Shown one piece after another: positions 1-22,205 of a stretch of 64,000 nucleotides of DNA. Position 1 is the stretch's first letter; each line of letters starts with the position of its first letter. The translations under genes and the position numbers were made by a program. Origin of the DNA: Anisakis pegreffii (taxonomy: Eukaryota; Nematoda; Chromadorea; Rhabditida; Anisakidae); the NCBI GenBank assembly GCA_035041965.1, contig JAPYMA010002959.1, forward strand, positions 1 through 64,000, read 5' to 3'. Under the pieces are notes generated by a model. It was not told the origin of the DNA. It worked only from the letters and a program-made list of their open reading frames with translations, and ran no database searches.

Positions 1-1
1 A

Positions 2-10975
<10,974 letters not shown>

Positions 10976-12726
10976 AGTTTGATCAATATTCTCACTATTA
11001 ATATTATTTTTATGCTTGATTATTGTTATCATTAATGTTAATGTTGCCATTATTTTATTATTCATATTTACGTTATTTATAAATGTTGATGTTATTCCGT
11101 TGCTGTCATTATTTTCATTATTATTGTTATGATTATTGTAATGATAAAAGTTGTTATTATCATTACTGATATCATTATTTTTTCAGTTGTCATTACTGTG
11201 AGTATTATCAAGTGCGATTATTATTGGCACATCCCCGTTATTCTTTGACTTATCCGTTAACTAATCAGCGTTAAATTTGAAAAATTTGCCGTAATCATTT
11301 TCGCGGGGTACGTCCGTTAGCTGGGATTTATCTCGACCAGGTCACTTTACTTAAATTTTTTAATCGGGATAATATCATATAGAGCAGGCTGTTACGTTCG
11401 AAATTCTCAATCATTCTTTAGTTGATTAAAAAAATTGACTACAATATGAAAAGTGAGTTCCGTTTTGATGTAAAATAATCGGAACAAATTTTGTTGATTT
11501 AATTTTACTAGCCCATCAAAGAGCACATTCCACTCTGCTGTAGCATTATTCATTATCGATATGCGTCTCAAATCTCGCAGCAAGCTTTGAAAATGACCTT
11601 TCAAAAATTTTACCACCTATATAAATACCCACCTTTCTACAGCATTTTTGAGTTTTCATCATCATAAACAACGCTATCCAGACCGAGCGTGCTTGAGGTT
11701 GAGAAATAAATATTAATCAGTCAGTCCTATGACCTATATGTTAGAAATCAGCCAAAAAAACCCATTCCGTACTCTAGGAAACTGTGTACATCTCCAATCG
11801 ATTGGGAGTAATGGTCTAACGTTTCTTTCTTATCAGCAGCTGTGTGTGTTGCTATTCTATGAATCAAAGTTCGGATTCTTGTGTTATTAGAGAAATCCGG
11901 ATCTCATCCCTAGTCACTGTCACGATTTTGCTCATACGGAAAGTGATGTGCAAAAGTGATCATCATCGTTGACGGCAAAATTATTCGAGAAGGCATCTTC
12001 AAAACTTGCTACTAGACATGAAAAAATCCCACATGATAAGTGTGTACAGCATGAAATAAGAAAAAGAAACGCTATCTTCGAAAAATTCTGAAAGAGTTGT
12101 AAGTATAATAAATGTTCTGTGGCTGTAATACGATCACTTGAAAATTGAATTGAATATTCCTTAAATGTAGGTCTTACAATCAAGTGATATTTTTTTCGGT
12201 ATGAAAAAATGATCAATAAAGAGCTCTATCTTTGGATCGATCTGGGGCTAAATCTGTCCTCAGTTCGAGTTTACCGTGGGAGTCACGCTGAGGCACACCC
12301 CGAGGTTGGGGATCATCCTTGTTTATGGTAATGTAATCCTTAAAGTGCTTCGACTTCTATTAATATAGTCCTCTTGTGAAACAGACTCCGTCATCATACT
12401 GTTTTGAATTCGAAATTTCAAACTTGTTGGGGAATTTCTTTCAAGTTTATTGATTTCGAAATATCGATTTGCAGAAGTGAATTTTCGATTCGAAACATTA
12501 AAAAATTGCGGAGAATTCATCAAATTTCATTTTCTGATTTGAAGATGAATCGATATTCGAAGCACTGCGAAAGTTTCGCTTACTCTTCAGACTCGGTCGC
12601 CTTGTCAGGTGCTTTAATGAGTGCTAGTCCGAAGTTAGCGATTACCGCCGATACTTTTTATTTTGGTTTAACAACTTGAGTTTATCGACGTTAACTTTTT
12701 GGGTGATGAATGTCAAGTACCGCGGT

Positions 12727-12990
12727 GTTTCTATTCCAGTCAAACTGTTCTATTTCTGTTCTGTTTCCAGGACAGGGCGACCGAGGCAGTAATAAGCGAA
12801 ACAATAAAACAATCTGGAATTTTGGGCTGCTGAAACAGAACAGATCACTTTGAAACTTCAGCGTACAAGAAGAGAGCAGAAGGGCTTTCGAAAAAGAAAA
12901 GTGGAGGTCAGAAAGAAAGGGAACAGTTCAAAGGGCGGAACAGGACAGAATCGAACAGATTTGGATGTTCATTCAACTGTTCTGAGTAAG
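12727..12990. repeat. Dispersed repeat, copy 2 (TTTCTATTCCAGTCAAA family)
   Basis: It begins GTGTTTCTATTCCAGTCAAA and ends with GGCGGAACAGGACAGAATCG, matching the order of words in the shorter copy at 5.95-6.08 kb. It contains many GAACAG/CTGTTC words in both orientations. No coding capacity is seen. Confidence 0.5.
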
Positions 12991-15944
12991 TCATTGCAGA
13001 GGTTATGAGTTATGTTACCATTGTGGTATTATTACTATTAGTGTTATTATTTATTACTACTATTATTTTTTATTACTATTATTTTCTATTGTTATAATAA
13101 TAATAATTATTATTGTCACTATTATAATTATTAATATTATTATTGTCACAATTATGACCATTAATATTGTTATTATTATTTTCACTATTATAATTAATAA
13201 TTGTTGCTAATAACCTTGCTATCATTAATATAAAAGTTATCCTAATGAATATTATCAACACATACATATTCATCATTAGATTGTTTTCTATAAATTTCAT
13301 CAGAATTATTGTCGATTTGCGACAGGTGGTTGCTTGAATGGTCCGTATTACCAACAATCATACCCCGCCATTGACGAACTGTATGCGTTTTCTTATCCAC
13401 AATCCAGTTCCACACTTTCTGCATTACGTTCGCTTTGCAATAGCATTGGCCGAATACATTTGCGATCGATTATTAATGTATGTGGAAAAATATAAGACTT
13501 TTGAGTAATGATTGAATTTTAACTGAAATTTTAGTTTTATATATCACAATAGAACCTAATTTTGTGCCGCAATAAAAATGATAATAATTATCATCATTTT
13601 AATGAACAACAGCGTTGATAGTAATTATAAGATACTGATTAACACATTCATAAATCCAACGAAGAAATTCACGACAACAACGAGTCATCGGACATTAATA
13701 ATAACTAATATTCGTCAGATGAGAATATCAGCGCAGATCAATATCAAGCGAATTCTTCTCTGATCATAGTCAACCACCAGGACACACTCAATGGAATCAT
13801 AAATCGGTTTGATTATATCAAATAAATCAATATTCCTAATTGAAATCATAATCGAAGTGCTTGTGAAAAAATAAGTTGCAGAAATGAGATATGTATCGCA
13901 CAAATAGGTTCATGCAATTCAAAGGGGCTTTCATTTACAATCACGAACATGAGAGAGGGTTAGTTACATGTAAATTGAAATTCATCTAAACGTGACAACG
14001 GACAACACCATCACCGTGTGATTAGTGAACTGGTTATCTTCAAACTCTATAGAAAGTTGAAAACCAGATGCTTTACTAAAGGGCCTCATAAGCAACTAAA
14101 ATAACCATTGTTCCATGAAAGACAACCTAAGTTAGTTAGAAGTAATATCATCAAGAAGTGTTTTATACAAAGAATCTTTAGCAGCCAAGATGTACGATAA
14201 AACGAGACCATTAAGATGTCTTTCGATTCAGCATTTGATTTCAAAAATTATTCCAATATAACCGCAACTCATTTTACCCCGTGAAAACTTGTATTCATTG
14301 AGTCAATATTATTTGAAGATCTATTCTTTCGCGAATACAGACCGTCAACAAACAATAACTAACTACCGAATTGCGGCCCGTATAAGAGAGTTTCTTTCTG
14401 GTTGATCGTGATCCAAACAATTTTGACCATGAGCAGTTTTATATCATCCGAAAATAACTGAGCACATAAATAATTGATTTGGTAATAGTATAGCTGTAGG
14501 TGAAGATAAATATCAAGGCAAAGAGAAAGATGATGATAAGACAGTTGTCTTCTTCAACGACGCGAAATTCTTGAGCAATATCACAATATAGCGCACAATC
14601 GACAGCCTTAACATTGAGCAGTAACTACACACTCCTCCCTTTTTAAATTCATTGGAAACGTTTACGTTACACCACTTTCAACAAAAAGTCAAAAACGATT
14701 TCCGATAAACAATCACAAGGATTCACATTCTACTAACTCTTTTCCACGAAAATTTCACTGGACGCATCAACGAGGTAAAACATGGTGATGATGTATGACC
14801 CACTTGAGCAGTGAATGATCTGCTTCACAATAATAGGCTAATCAATCAAAGCAACATTTCGTTCAAAATATGTAATACACTTTGCGGAAACTCGAGGGTC
14901 GGCTGATGACTGTCTCAAAACATTATGTTGTCGAAGGGGATACTTGAGCGTTAAGGGATGTCGGACAAATTAATTTTTAAGTTTCCAACTTTAAATTGTC
15001 GATATGGTTCTTCGGTTCCTCTACAATCCCAACGTGTTAATTTACAAATTTTCAGGTCGTCCTGCGATTAGCGGGAACGCGGTTTGACTTTTCAATCCGC
15101 TCTGTGCCTTGTTATGCATATCTTTTTCGATGCGACAAGGATAAATTCAATGGAACTAGTTCGAGAATTCGCGAAGACGGAAAACAGGTCGTAGAGATTA
15201 CTGTCAACTAAGTTTTGCACCATAAACCACCGATTTTGGACCCAAAAATTTCTAGTTGCACGTTGTTCCTTTACATCACAGTGCAATTTATTGAAACACA
15301 TAAAGATTTACGGATGAACAATCACGTGAAGAATGCTGCGATCAGTTGGAAGTTTCATTTGATCTGGGAGTTTAGCTATCCCGATTCTGGCACATATTCC
15401 TAAGAAACTTTTGCGACTAGTCTCGCAACTTTTCTTAGACTTATATTATGAAGTGGGGCTTCACAGTGAACTGTTGAGCTGTAATTCTATAATTTTCAAA
15501 TAATTATGTGATATCTTCCGGCGAGAACAGATACCCTGATTCGTGCAAGACGAATCTCATGTGTAATTCTGACGTATAGATGAACTTTCCAATTTCCACA
15601 ATCTATTTCAGAGCTTCCTTTTTAACACTTGATAATCATTGCACTTGATAATCAACTCTTCTTGTTGAAGCCAACACGTTCGCTAGGCGACAGATTGATT
15701 AACCGAAAGAACTTGTTTCTTTACAGAGTTACCGTGAACAAATTAAGCAACAATACAATTCATTTGCCAAACCACCTATTTATTAAACCATCCATTGAAA
15801 CCGGTCTGTTCTTGCTGCAGTCCACAAAGTTCGTTTCAACTCTCCTCATTGTTCACTCCATGTCACAGAAAGTTTTCATCATATCATTATTGCAATCATT
15901 CGTGTGCCTTTTGTTGTTAGTTTTGTTACTGTTTTATTATTGTT

Positions 15945-15960
15945 ATTGTTATTATTATTA

Positions 15961-16017
<57 letters not shown>
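15945..16017. repeat. (TTA)n trinucleotide microsatellite
   Basis: An almost pure run of TTA/ATT trinucleotides following an imperfect TTG/TTA run. The overlapping Tyr-rich and Leu-rich frames are repeat artefacts. Confidence 0.95.
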
Positions 16018-16019
<2 letters not shown>

Positions 16020-18000
16020 TATCATTGTGCTGTTCAAATACTTAAACTGTAATAGTTTTATACCAAGTTACATTCGTTCGATTAAAACTGCTAATAATAT
16101 AATATCAATAGTTATATCTTATCATAATTTCTAATGTCTAATTAAAAAATTCATCAACTGAGTGATTCGAACGGGGTTTAATACTGCTGATAAATGTTCA
16201 TAAGCAATCTCCTTATGATTTTGTTTCTTAATTCAGGATTGTTATTATTCTGCCGAGGACTGTTTGAAGCTTCAGGAGGGAGAGTGGAGAAATTATTCCT
16301 CAGGTAATTCGGTGCTGGAAGTTCTCAATAATCAGGTTCCATTAGAAAGGCCATCAGTGAAATAAGAAACACCTAAACCAAGGTTAATGGTTAAGTGGTT
16401 AATTTTAAAAAACTATTGATGGCTGATCGTTAGGCACTGCCTCAGGTAATCACTAAAGGATACGACTCTGATTCTCACCACTTGATCACGATCTGAACAC
16501 CAGCAACAGTCCGTCATGGAAATCGTTCACACTTTACGCCGCCAATAAAAGTTTACAATCGAAAGAATTGAGTCGTCTTGAACATTTAATCCATTCTAGA
16601 CTACAGGAAGCCTCACTTCGTTCTAGAATCGAATTATTTGGATGAAGCGCACTCACATCGGGGTTCGAGTTTCGTCGAGTTACCAATAATGACTGCGAAG
16701 CATGCACGAAATATGAAAAAAACTGACATTCTTCTGTTTCGAGCGCGTTAGAAACGAATTTGAGAACACAACGAAAAACATTTGAATTGGGAATACATGC
16801 TGAAGATGGTAATCCTGTCCTATTATAAGCACTTTCTTGCGAGCGACTGTCACGAATGACCACCAGTTCGATAGCTTCGTCTCATTTTCAATAAGACTTT
16901 GATCAAATTAGCTCTAGTGAGCGTCCGATTAAAAATACACTACTTTTTCATAAATTCAGAACTGAGCATTCGAAATGTTGCTTCATATATCTGAACTGAA
17001 TGGTTCTCAATAAAATATTTATGGATACATTAACCATGGAATCCGAAAAATTGATTGATGCAATTTGAATGAACAATAAGTTTGTGTCAAACCCAACAAC
17101 AATAATAATATTATTATCACTGAAAAGAAGAATAAAAGAACAATCGGGATTAATAATAAAAAACAAAATAACAACGATATAATAGAATTAACAAGCAGAA
17201 TGAAAATGCAACATCACAGACTAACAATGAATATCATAAATGAAATAATAAGAAATTCGAACCAATGAAGAGCAACTGCATCGTCTTTTAAACATTTACA
17301 AAACAGTCACATTAAACAAATGAGTGAAGCAAGTTCATGTGACTGTTACGAATAAGAATGACTAAATATCAGTTCAGTTGGTCATTAGAATTGGAAAGGG
17401 AAGACATCGATGAAACATCGGGTGTGAGGAAATGCGGTGAAACGTATATAAACATTGAGATTATTGGAGCAGAGATGAAAATAGTTCCATAGCATTTTGA
17501 AATCAATTTCAGTCAATTACGGGAAGTAGAGGTTTTCTTATATTACTTTCACTTTTTATATTAAGAAAAACTTTCACCAAAAACTCAATGAGGAAACTCT
17601 TTTTCGAAGAAAGATGAACGGGAAAACACCACTTCCGAGAAGGAAATTTTTTAGCACCACAACAGCACAATCTTGTAGGTCAAATTTTCGCAAGTAAACA
17701 TAGGTTTTTTTCAATCCTTATGATCACAATCACTGATACCTTATCAAAGACCCACTATGAATGCAAATAATATTCGAGAATGAGCGCCACCTTCGATGTA
17801 TGTGCCTCCTAATGTCAAATTTCCTGTGTATGTACAACTTTACATGATGCACCAAATGTTGCATTCTTGTTAATTTTTTCGAATGGGTGCCATCATCGCT
17901 CATTCAAACTGCCTTTTTAGTCCTAAGCCTACCAAATGTTGGCATCATTTGAAACCGAATTTACCTTGCCAGCGAGTTCGGATAGGGTTCTTATAAATTG

Positions 18001-18074
18001 ATATGGAACTTGTGGATTTATTTTTGTTCCTTATTAAAGGCTGAGAGACAAAAATAAATTCACAAGTTCCATAT
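18001..18074. repeat. 27-bp inverted repeat (hairpin) downstream of the UPF0729 gene
   Basis: Arms 18001-18027 and 18048-18074 are complementary with one mismatch (ATATGGAACTTGTGG.. against ..TTCACAAGTTCCATAT) around a 20-base loop. It lies about 155-230 bases beyond the stop codon of the small gene on the minus strand. The right-to-left strand contains AATAAA in the distal arm, so it may overlap the 3' end of that transcript. It may alternatively be a small foldback element. Confidence 0.8.
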
Positions 18075-18228
18075 TTTTAGAAAGCAAATACATACTACTG
18101 AGAAAAAATTGAGTTTTTGGATTGCCTTGAAAAATCTTTCTGCACAACATGCCAAATAAGTGGATATCGGAAAATAGAATGAAATCAAACAGAAAAGAGA
18201 TAAGATAAAATATTTGATCGCATCACTT

Positions 18229-18471
18229 CTAACTGAGTTTCTTTTGATCTTCGTTGCAGCACGTCTGCTCATCACTGGTTACGCCATCTGATTCGGCAGT
18301 TTTGGGCTGTTCTTGAGCAGCTGGAGACGGTTGAATGGGACATGTCGGATAAAAAAACGTGTCAAATTTGGTACGCCATCTTTGAGGTATCAATGGAAGT
18401 ATGTATGGCTGAATGAATTTCAAATATATTGCCAAGAGAATGGGTAAAATTAAACACGGAACACAGACCAT
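18229..18471 (-). CDS. UPF0729 family small membrane protein (C18orf32-like)
   Basis: A complete single-exon frame of 80 residues. It opens MVCVPCLILPILLAIYLKF, the hallmark start of the UPF0729 family (human C18orf32 begins MVCIPCIVIPVLLWIYKKF), followed by IQPYILPLIP and then a polar, variable C-terminal half ending in Lys-Leu-Ser. The N-terminus is one hydrophobic segment with two Cys, probably a membrane anchor or hairpin. The human protein has been placed at the ER and lipid droplets and linked to GPI-anchor biosynthesis; transfer of that role is inference. A TTTCAG acceptor lies about 20 nt before the ATG, suggesting SL trans-splicing or a 5' UTR intron. The family match is strong despite the short length. 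Confidence 0.88.
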   Translation of the reverse strand: MVCVPCLILPILLAIYLKFIQPYILPLIPQRWRTKFDTFFYPTCPIQPSPAAQEQPKTAESDGVTSDEQTCCNEDQKKLS

Positions 18472-18492
18472 TGTGAGAACAGTTGATCAACT

Positions 18493-18502
18493 CTGAAATT
18501 TT
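18493..18502 (-). promoter_or_regulatory. Probable trans-splice or 5' UTR splice acceptor of the UPF0729 gene
   Basis: On the minus strand, AAATTTCAG ends 21 bases upstream of the ATG at 18471. Nematode genes often carry such an acceptor just ahead of the start, to which a spliced leader is joined. No other ATG lies between it and the start. Confidence 0.45.
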
Positions 18503-21500
18503 AAGCATATAATTGAGGTTTACGTATTTAGCGCTATTCTATGAAGCGAGCAATGCGCACTCGTCCACAAACCGTAACGACGGACGACAATGAAAACCGC
18601 TGCTGCAAAACAACAGATATTGGAACATTCGGCCTACCAAACATTTACATAATTGAACATTTCAGTGGGCCAAATGTTCATAGTCCGGTGATACACTTAA
18701 ACAGATTCGCCGATTAAACGGAATGTATTCTAAATTGAGTTGCATCCAACGAATAGAATTTTGTGCAGTAAACGCGTGCACGAGTCACGGGTGAAATGGG
18801 TTAACAGTCACTGAGATGAATTGCTAAAGACGCTCACTCAATGGCTACAAATTAGTACAACGGAAAGTCTTTGAAGCAGCGGTTGGTAAAAATATTTCTA
18901 GAAGTGTGCTCAAGAACGAATGACGATAGTGAATGTTCCAATAATTTTCAAATTCTACTTTCACACGAGTCAGGATCAGTTTTGTACATTGTATGCGCAA
19001 CAGTTCCAATCAAGGAGCCACTATCGTAGTCTAACACAAAGCATGGCGTGAAGCAAATGGGACAACCGTATCTCTGAGCATCTGCACAACTTATGCTTTT
19101 CCTCATCATAATAATGACTACAGTTTGGAGCTGCTTATCTTGCACTCATTACAGAATGTTTTGATAACAGCTACAACTATATGCTTCTGCAAAGAGAATG
19201 TGAAGCATTTTAGAACTGATCGGCAACGCTAGTCTGTACCCATAAGTATTCACGTAAAGTCTCAAACGGCCACAGTGGAATATAAACAATATCTGAGTTC
19301 AAAAGAAGAACACATCCACATTCAGCATGTGCTATAATGGTAACGTATCCATTCAAGTCTCTCTTGAAACAAGTAAATTTATGATTATGTTAGCGAAAAC
19401 ATTTACATAATCAGTTGAAGAATACACAACTGTAATCAGTTTTTATCAATCGAACATCAAATGAGTGTTATTCAACAATAATAAATATAATGGATCAATC
19501 AGCTGATTATCATTTCAAATAAACACGAATATAAACACTCAACGAACTACAAGCAATATAATAATGTGAATTATACATGACTTGTGGATATTCCATTAGG
19601 AATTGCATCGCGATCACTGATGAAAAATATGATACTTTAATTTACTTATTTTATAATAGGAACTTCAATCATAAATGCAAACTCAACAAATAACTGTAAA
19701 CAGATATACATATTTAAATAATTCTTTTCATCCAACAAGAATCCCGTATTTAACGATTTTCTATTGGATTAGACATACATCATGACCTGGGGTCCACAAT
19801 CCATATAATTAGTAAATATGCAAAAAAATTGTTAGAGAAACAATTCATGAGTTGTCAATTTACAAAGAGAAAAAAAACAATCGTAAAGATCGTTTGGTAT
19901 TAATCACAAGTGTTTAAAGATAGTACTCAACTATGCAATCCACACTTGTTCTCGGCACTTTAACTCAAACATAAACAATCCGTAATCAACGAACTCAACT
20001 TAAATGCTCTCATGAACAATTAAACAATGCAACAGATGAACACACCTGAGCAAAACCGAATATAATGCATTAAGTGATCTTGAAAAATGATTCTATTTAG
20101 AATGATTTTGAAATGTGGTGATATAAGATAAAGAGAGAAACGAATGGAATGTAAGTCATATAGGTGATGTAATTCATACTGCTTTTAGACTCATAGTTAG
20201 GTTAAGATTAGACAATGATGTTTTTGTTTTCTGAAATCGTAAATATTATTAGACAGTAACGGCTTTTCTTGAAAAATATTTTCTGAAATCGTAATTGGAG
20301 AGTAACGAATAGCTGAGACACCGTATTTCCTCGAATAACAAACATTACATCAATTTTTACTGCAAAATATGCATGAAGGGATATTTGTTGGGTATGGTTT
20401 TTTACTTGTTCTCAAATATTACTAGCAAGCTGTATGCATATTTGAGGAACTCAATAGGTGCATGAAGAGAAAACGGTAGCTGTGATTCGGATATTCATGT
20501 ATACTGAGAATTTTGCTGAGTTATTTAGCATTCCTAAGTGCTAATACAATTTGCTGTCGAGGCTGATATTACAAATTTTCTGATGAAGTGCTCTTGGTCT
20601 TATTTGCAGTTAACCTTAATGGGAAATACACTGTTACTAGACATTGAATACTGAAAGTTATAAGATGGGAATAAAAGATTAACAACAATACGAATACGAA
20701 CATATTATTGGATCATATATGAGAAGCGTTCAAACTCAGTTCATTGACGGTACTTCTTTTCGTTATTTCGCCGCATCTTTATCATTTCGATGAGGTATTT
20801 CATATTCCGCTGCAATTAAATAATAGCATTAATAATTAGAGTAGAAAAAATGTTATGTGGGGAGGGATTGAAACGAAATAGGAAAAAATAAAGTGCATTT
20901 TTGATACAACAGACACAGGTAAGACGAAAAGGTTTAGAGAGTATGCATCCTGCGACCACATTTATTCATTACAAAAACACTTTCTTATATAAATTGCACC
21001 CGAATAGTGAAGTAAGTTTTAATAATGCGGCTTTATTTTAACAACAGGAAACCACCACCAACTGTAAATGCAGTGCGACACTGGTCATGACGAAACAGGT
21101 GCTATTATATCAGTGCTTGAAGCGAATATGAGCATGCCACGAGAACTGAAGCAGTAAATTAGTTGACCGATTTCTTTAAATATCTACGCTCAGTGTTTTC
21201 AGGATACTTGGAAGTCAATCATTTGATAACATTTGACAGCAAACTTTTTGATCAGTGAATCGATCTTTTGATTTCCCTCTGATGTACATCTTACAATCAA
21301 TGGATGGATTGTTGTCTGCTATACAAACGGGTGCACGCAATGCGACAGTATCACGAATGGGTGTACGCAGTGCTGAATATTTTTATTGGCAGAATGCTCA
21401 ACCGAATCAAAATAAATACTACATATTCAACTTCGATTTCATTTTTGTGCACGCTTATTTTATTTTGTGTTCGCAGATTACCAGAACTCTTTAGATTATA

Positions 21501-22200
21501 TACTGGATCACGGGTGTACGAGCCACAGCCCCATAGGAGGAGAAGGATTTACGTACGTTTCGCTAGAGAGTAGATGAATGTGAACGAAATTATGCTCACA
21601 CGACCAATTTAGGAATTCCACTGAGTTTTCACCAATTCTGATAATTCAGGTATGTAAAATGGTTCTTTTCGAATGTGGGCACTTTTGGAGAATATATTGA
21701 GGGAATGCATGCCCGAGATGACAGGGAATGCATCGAAATGACAGCACGGATGAAGCAGACATAGTTTTCTTTCAGAAGAATACTTCATTGAAAAATATGA
21801 ATGTCACTCAGCATGACATCACACACAGACATGCGATCACTACACAAGTGCTGGGTCTGAGTTATCTCCTTTCAATAACTCCTTAATAATTTTCTTTTGT
21901 TCATTTTTCAAATATTCCATAACGTTATTTTGCTCATTAGATTAAATGATTATGAACGCTACTTCAATGTTTTAAAACGGTTTTTTAAAAGAAGCTGGAA
22001 GCTCCTACCTCTCCTCATAATTCCGGATCCTTGATGCAACAGAAATTGGATCCTTGGTGTGGTTGTCAAATTTATATATATTTTATGAACACTTAGTGTT
22101 AGCACAATCCACGAATATAAATTCTAAGTTGTGCAGAATAATCAAGATTAGCACATTTTTTTCTAACAGTCATCAAATACAAAAAAGTGTTAGAATAATG
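18500..22200. other. No gene recognised
   Basis: AT-rich spacer between the UPF0729 gene and the CED-1-like receptor gene. A short minus-strand frame at 18948-19145 with a CPICFTPC motif has no recognisable fold or convincing exon borders. A near-duplicate of TTTCTGAAATCGTAA with a following AGTAACG occurs near 20,227 and 20,279. Promoter elements of the UPF0729 gene should lie at the left end. Confidence 0.5.
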
Positions 22201-22205
22201 CACTT

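Larger units (their letters stand above)
11000..18000. other. No gene recognised; ATT-rich and repeat-bearing spacer
   Basis: Seven kilobases without a frame that shows a domain. Imperfect ATT-rich low-complexity DNA occurs near 11.0-11.2 and 13.0-13.2 kb, a decayed repeat at 12.73-12.99 kb and an (ATT)n tract near 15.95-16.02 kb. The remainder is AT-rich with short random frames. It lies between the 5' end of the globin gene and the 3' end of the UPF0729 gene, so it could contain globin promoter elements or upstream exons that I cannot see. Confidence 0.5.

Noticed and set aside
15629..16134. Plus-strand frames with poly-Tyr or poly-Leu ends
   Set aside because: The repeated part is an (ATT)n microsatellite and the rest has no domain or splice support.
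16655..16690. GGGGTTCGAGT resembling a tRNA B box
   Set aside because: No matching A box or cloverleaf could be drawn around it.
16534..16863. 109-codon minus-strand frame, Ser/Asn-rich
   Set aside because: No family match and no splice-site or start context; a chance ORF is more likely.
18948..19145. Minus-strand frame with CPICFTPC resembling a zinc-binding motif
   Set aside because: The two CxxC-like Cys pairs lack the further ligands of a RING or zinc finger, and no partner exons were found nearby.
21255..21573. Two overlapping plus-strand frames of 79-89 codons
   Set aside because: They show no domain, and neither has convincing splice or start signals.
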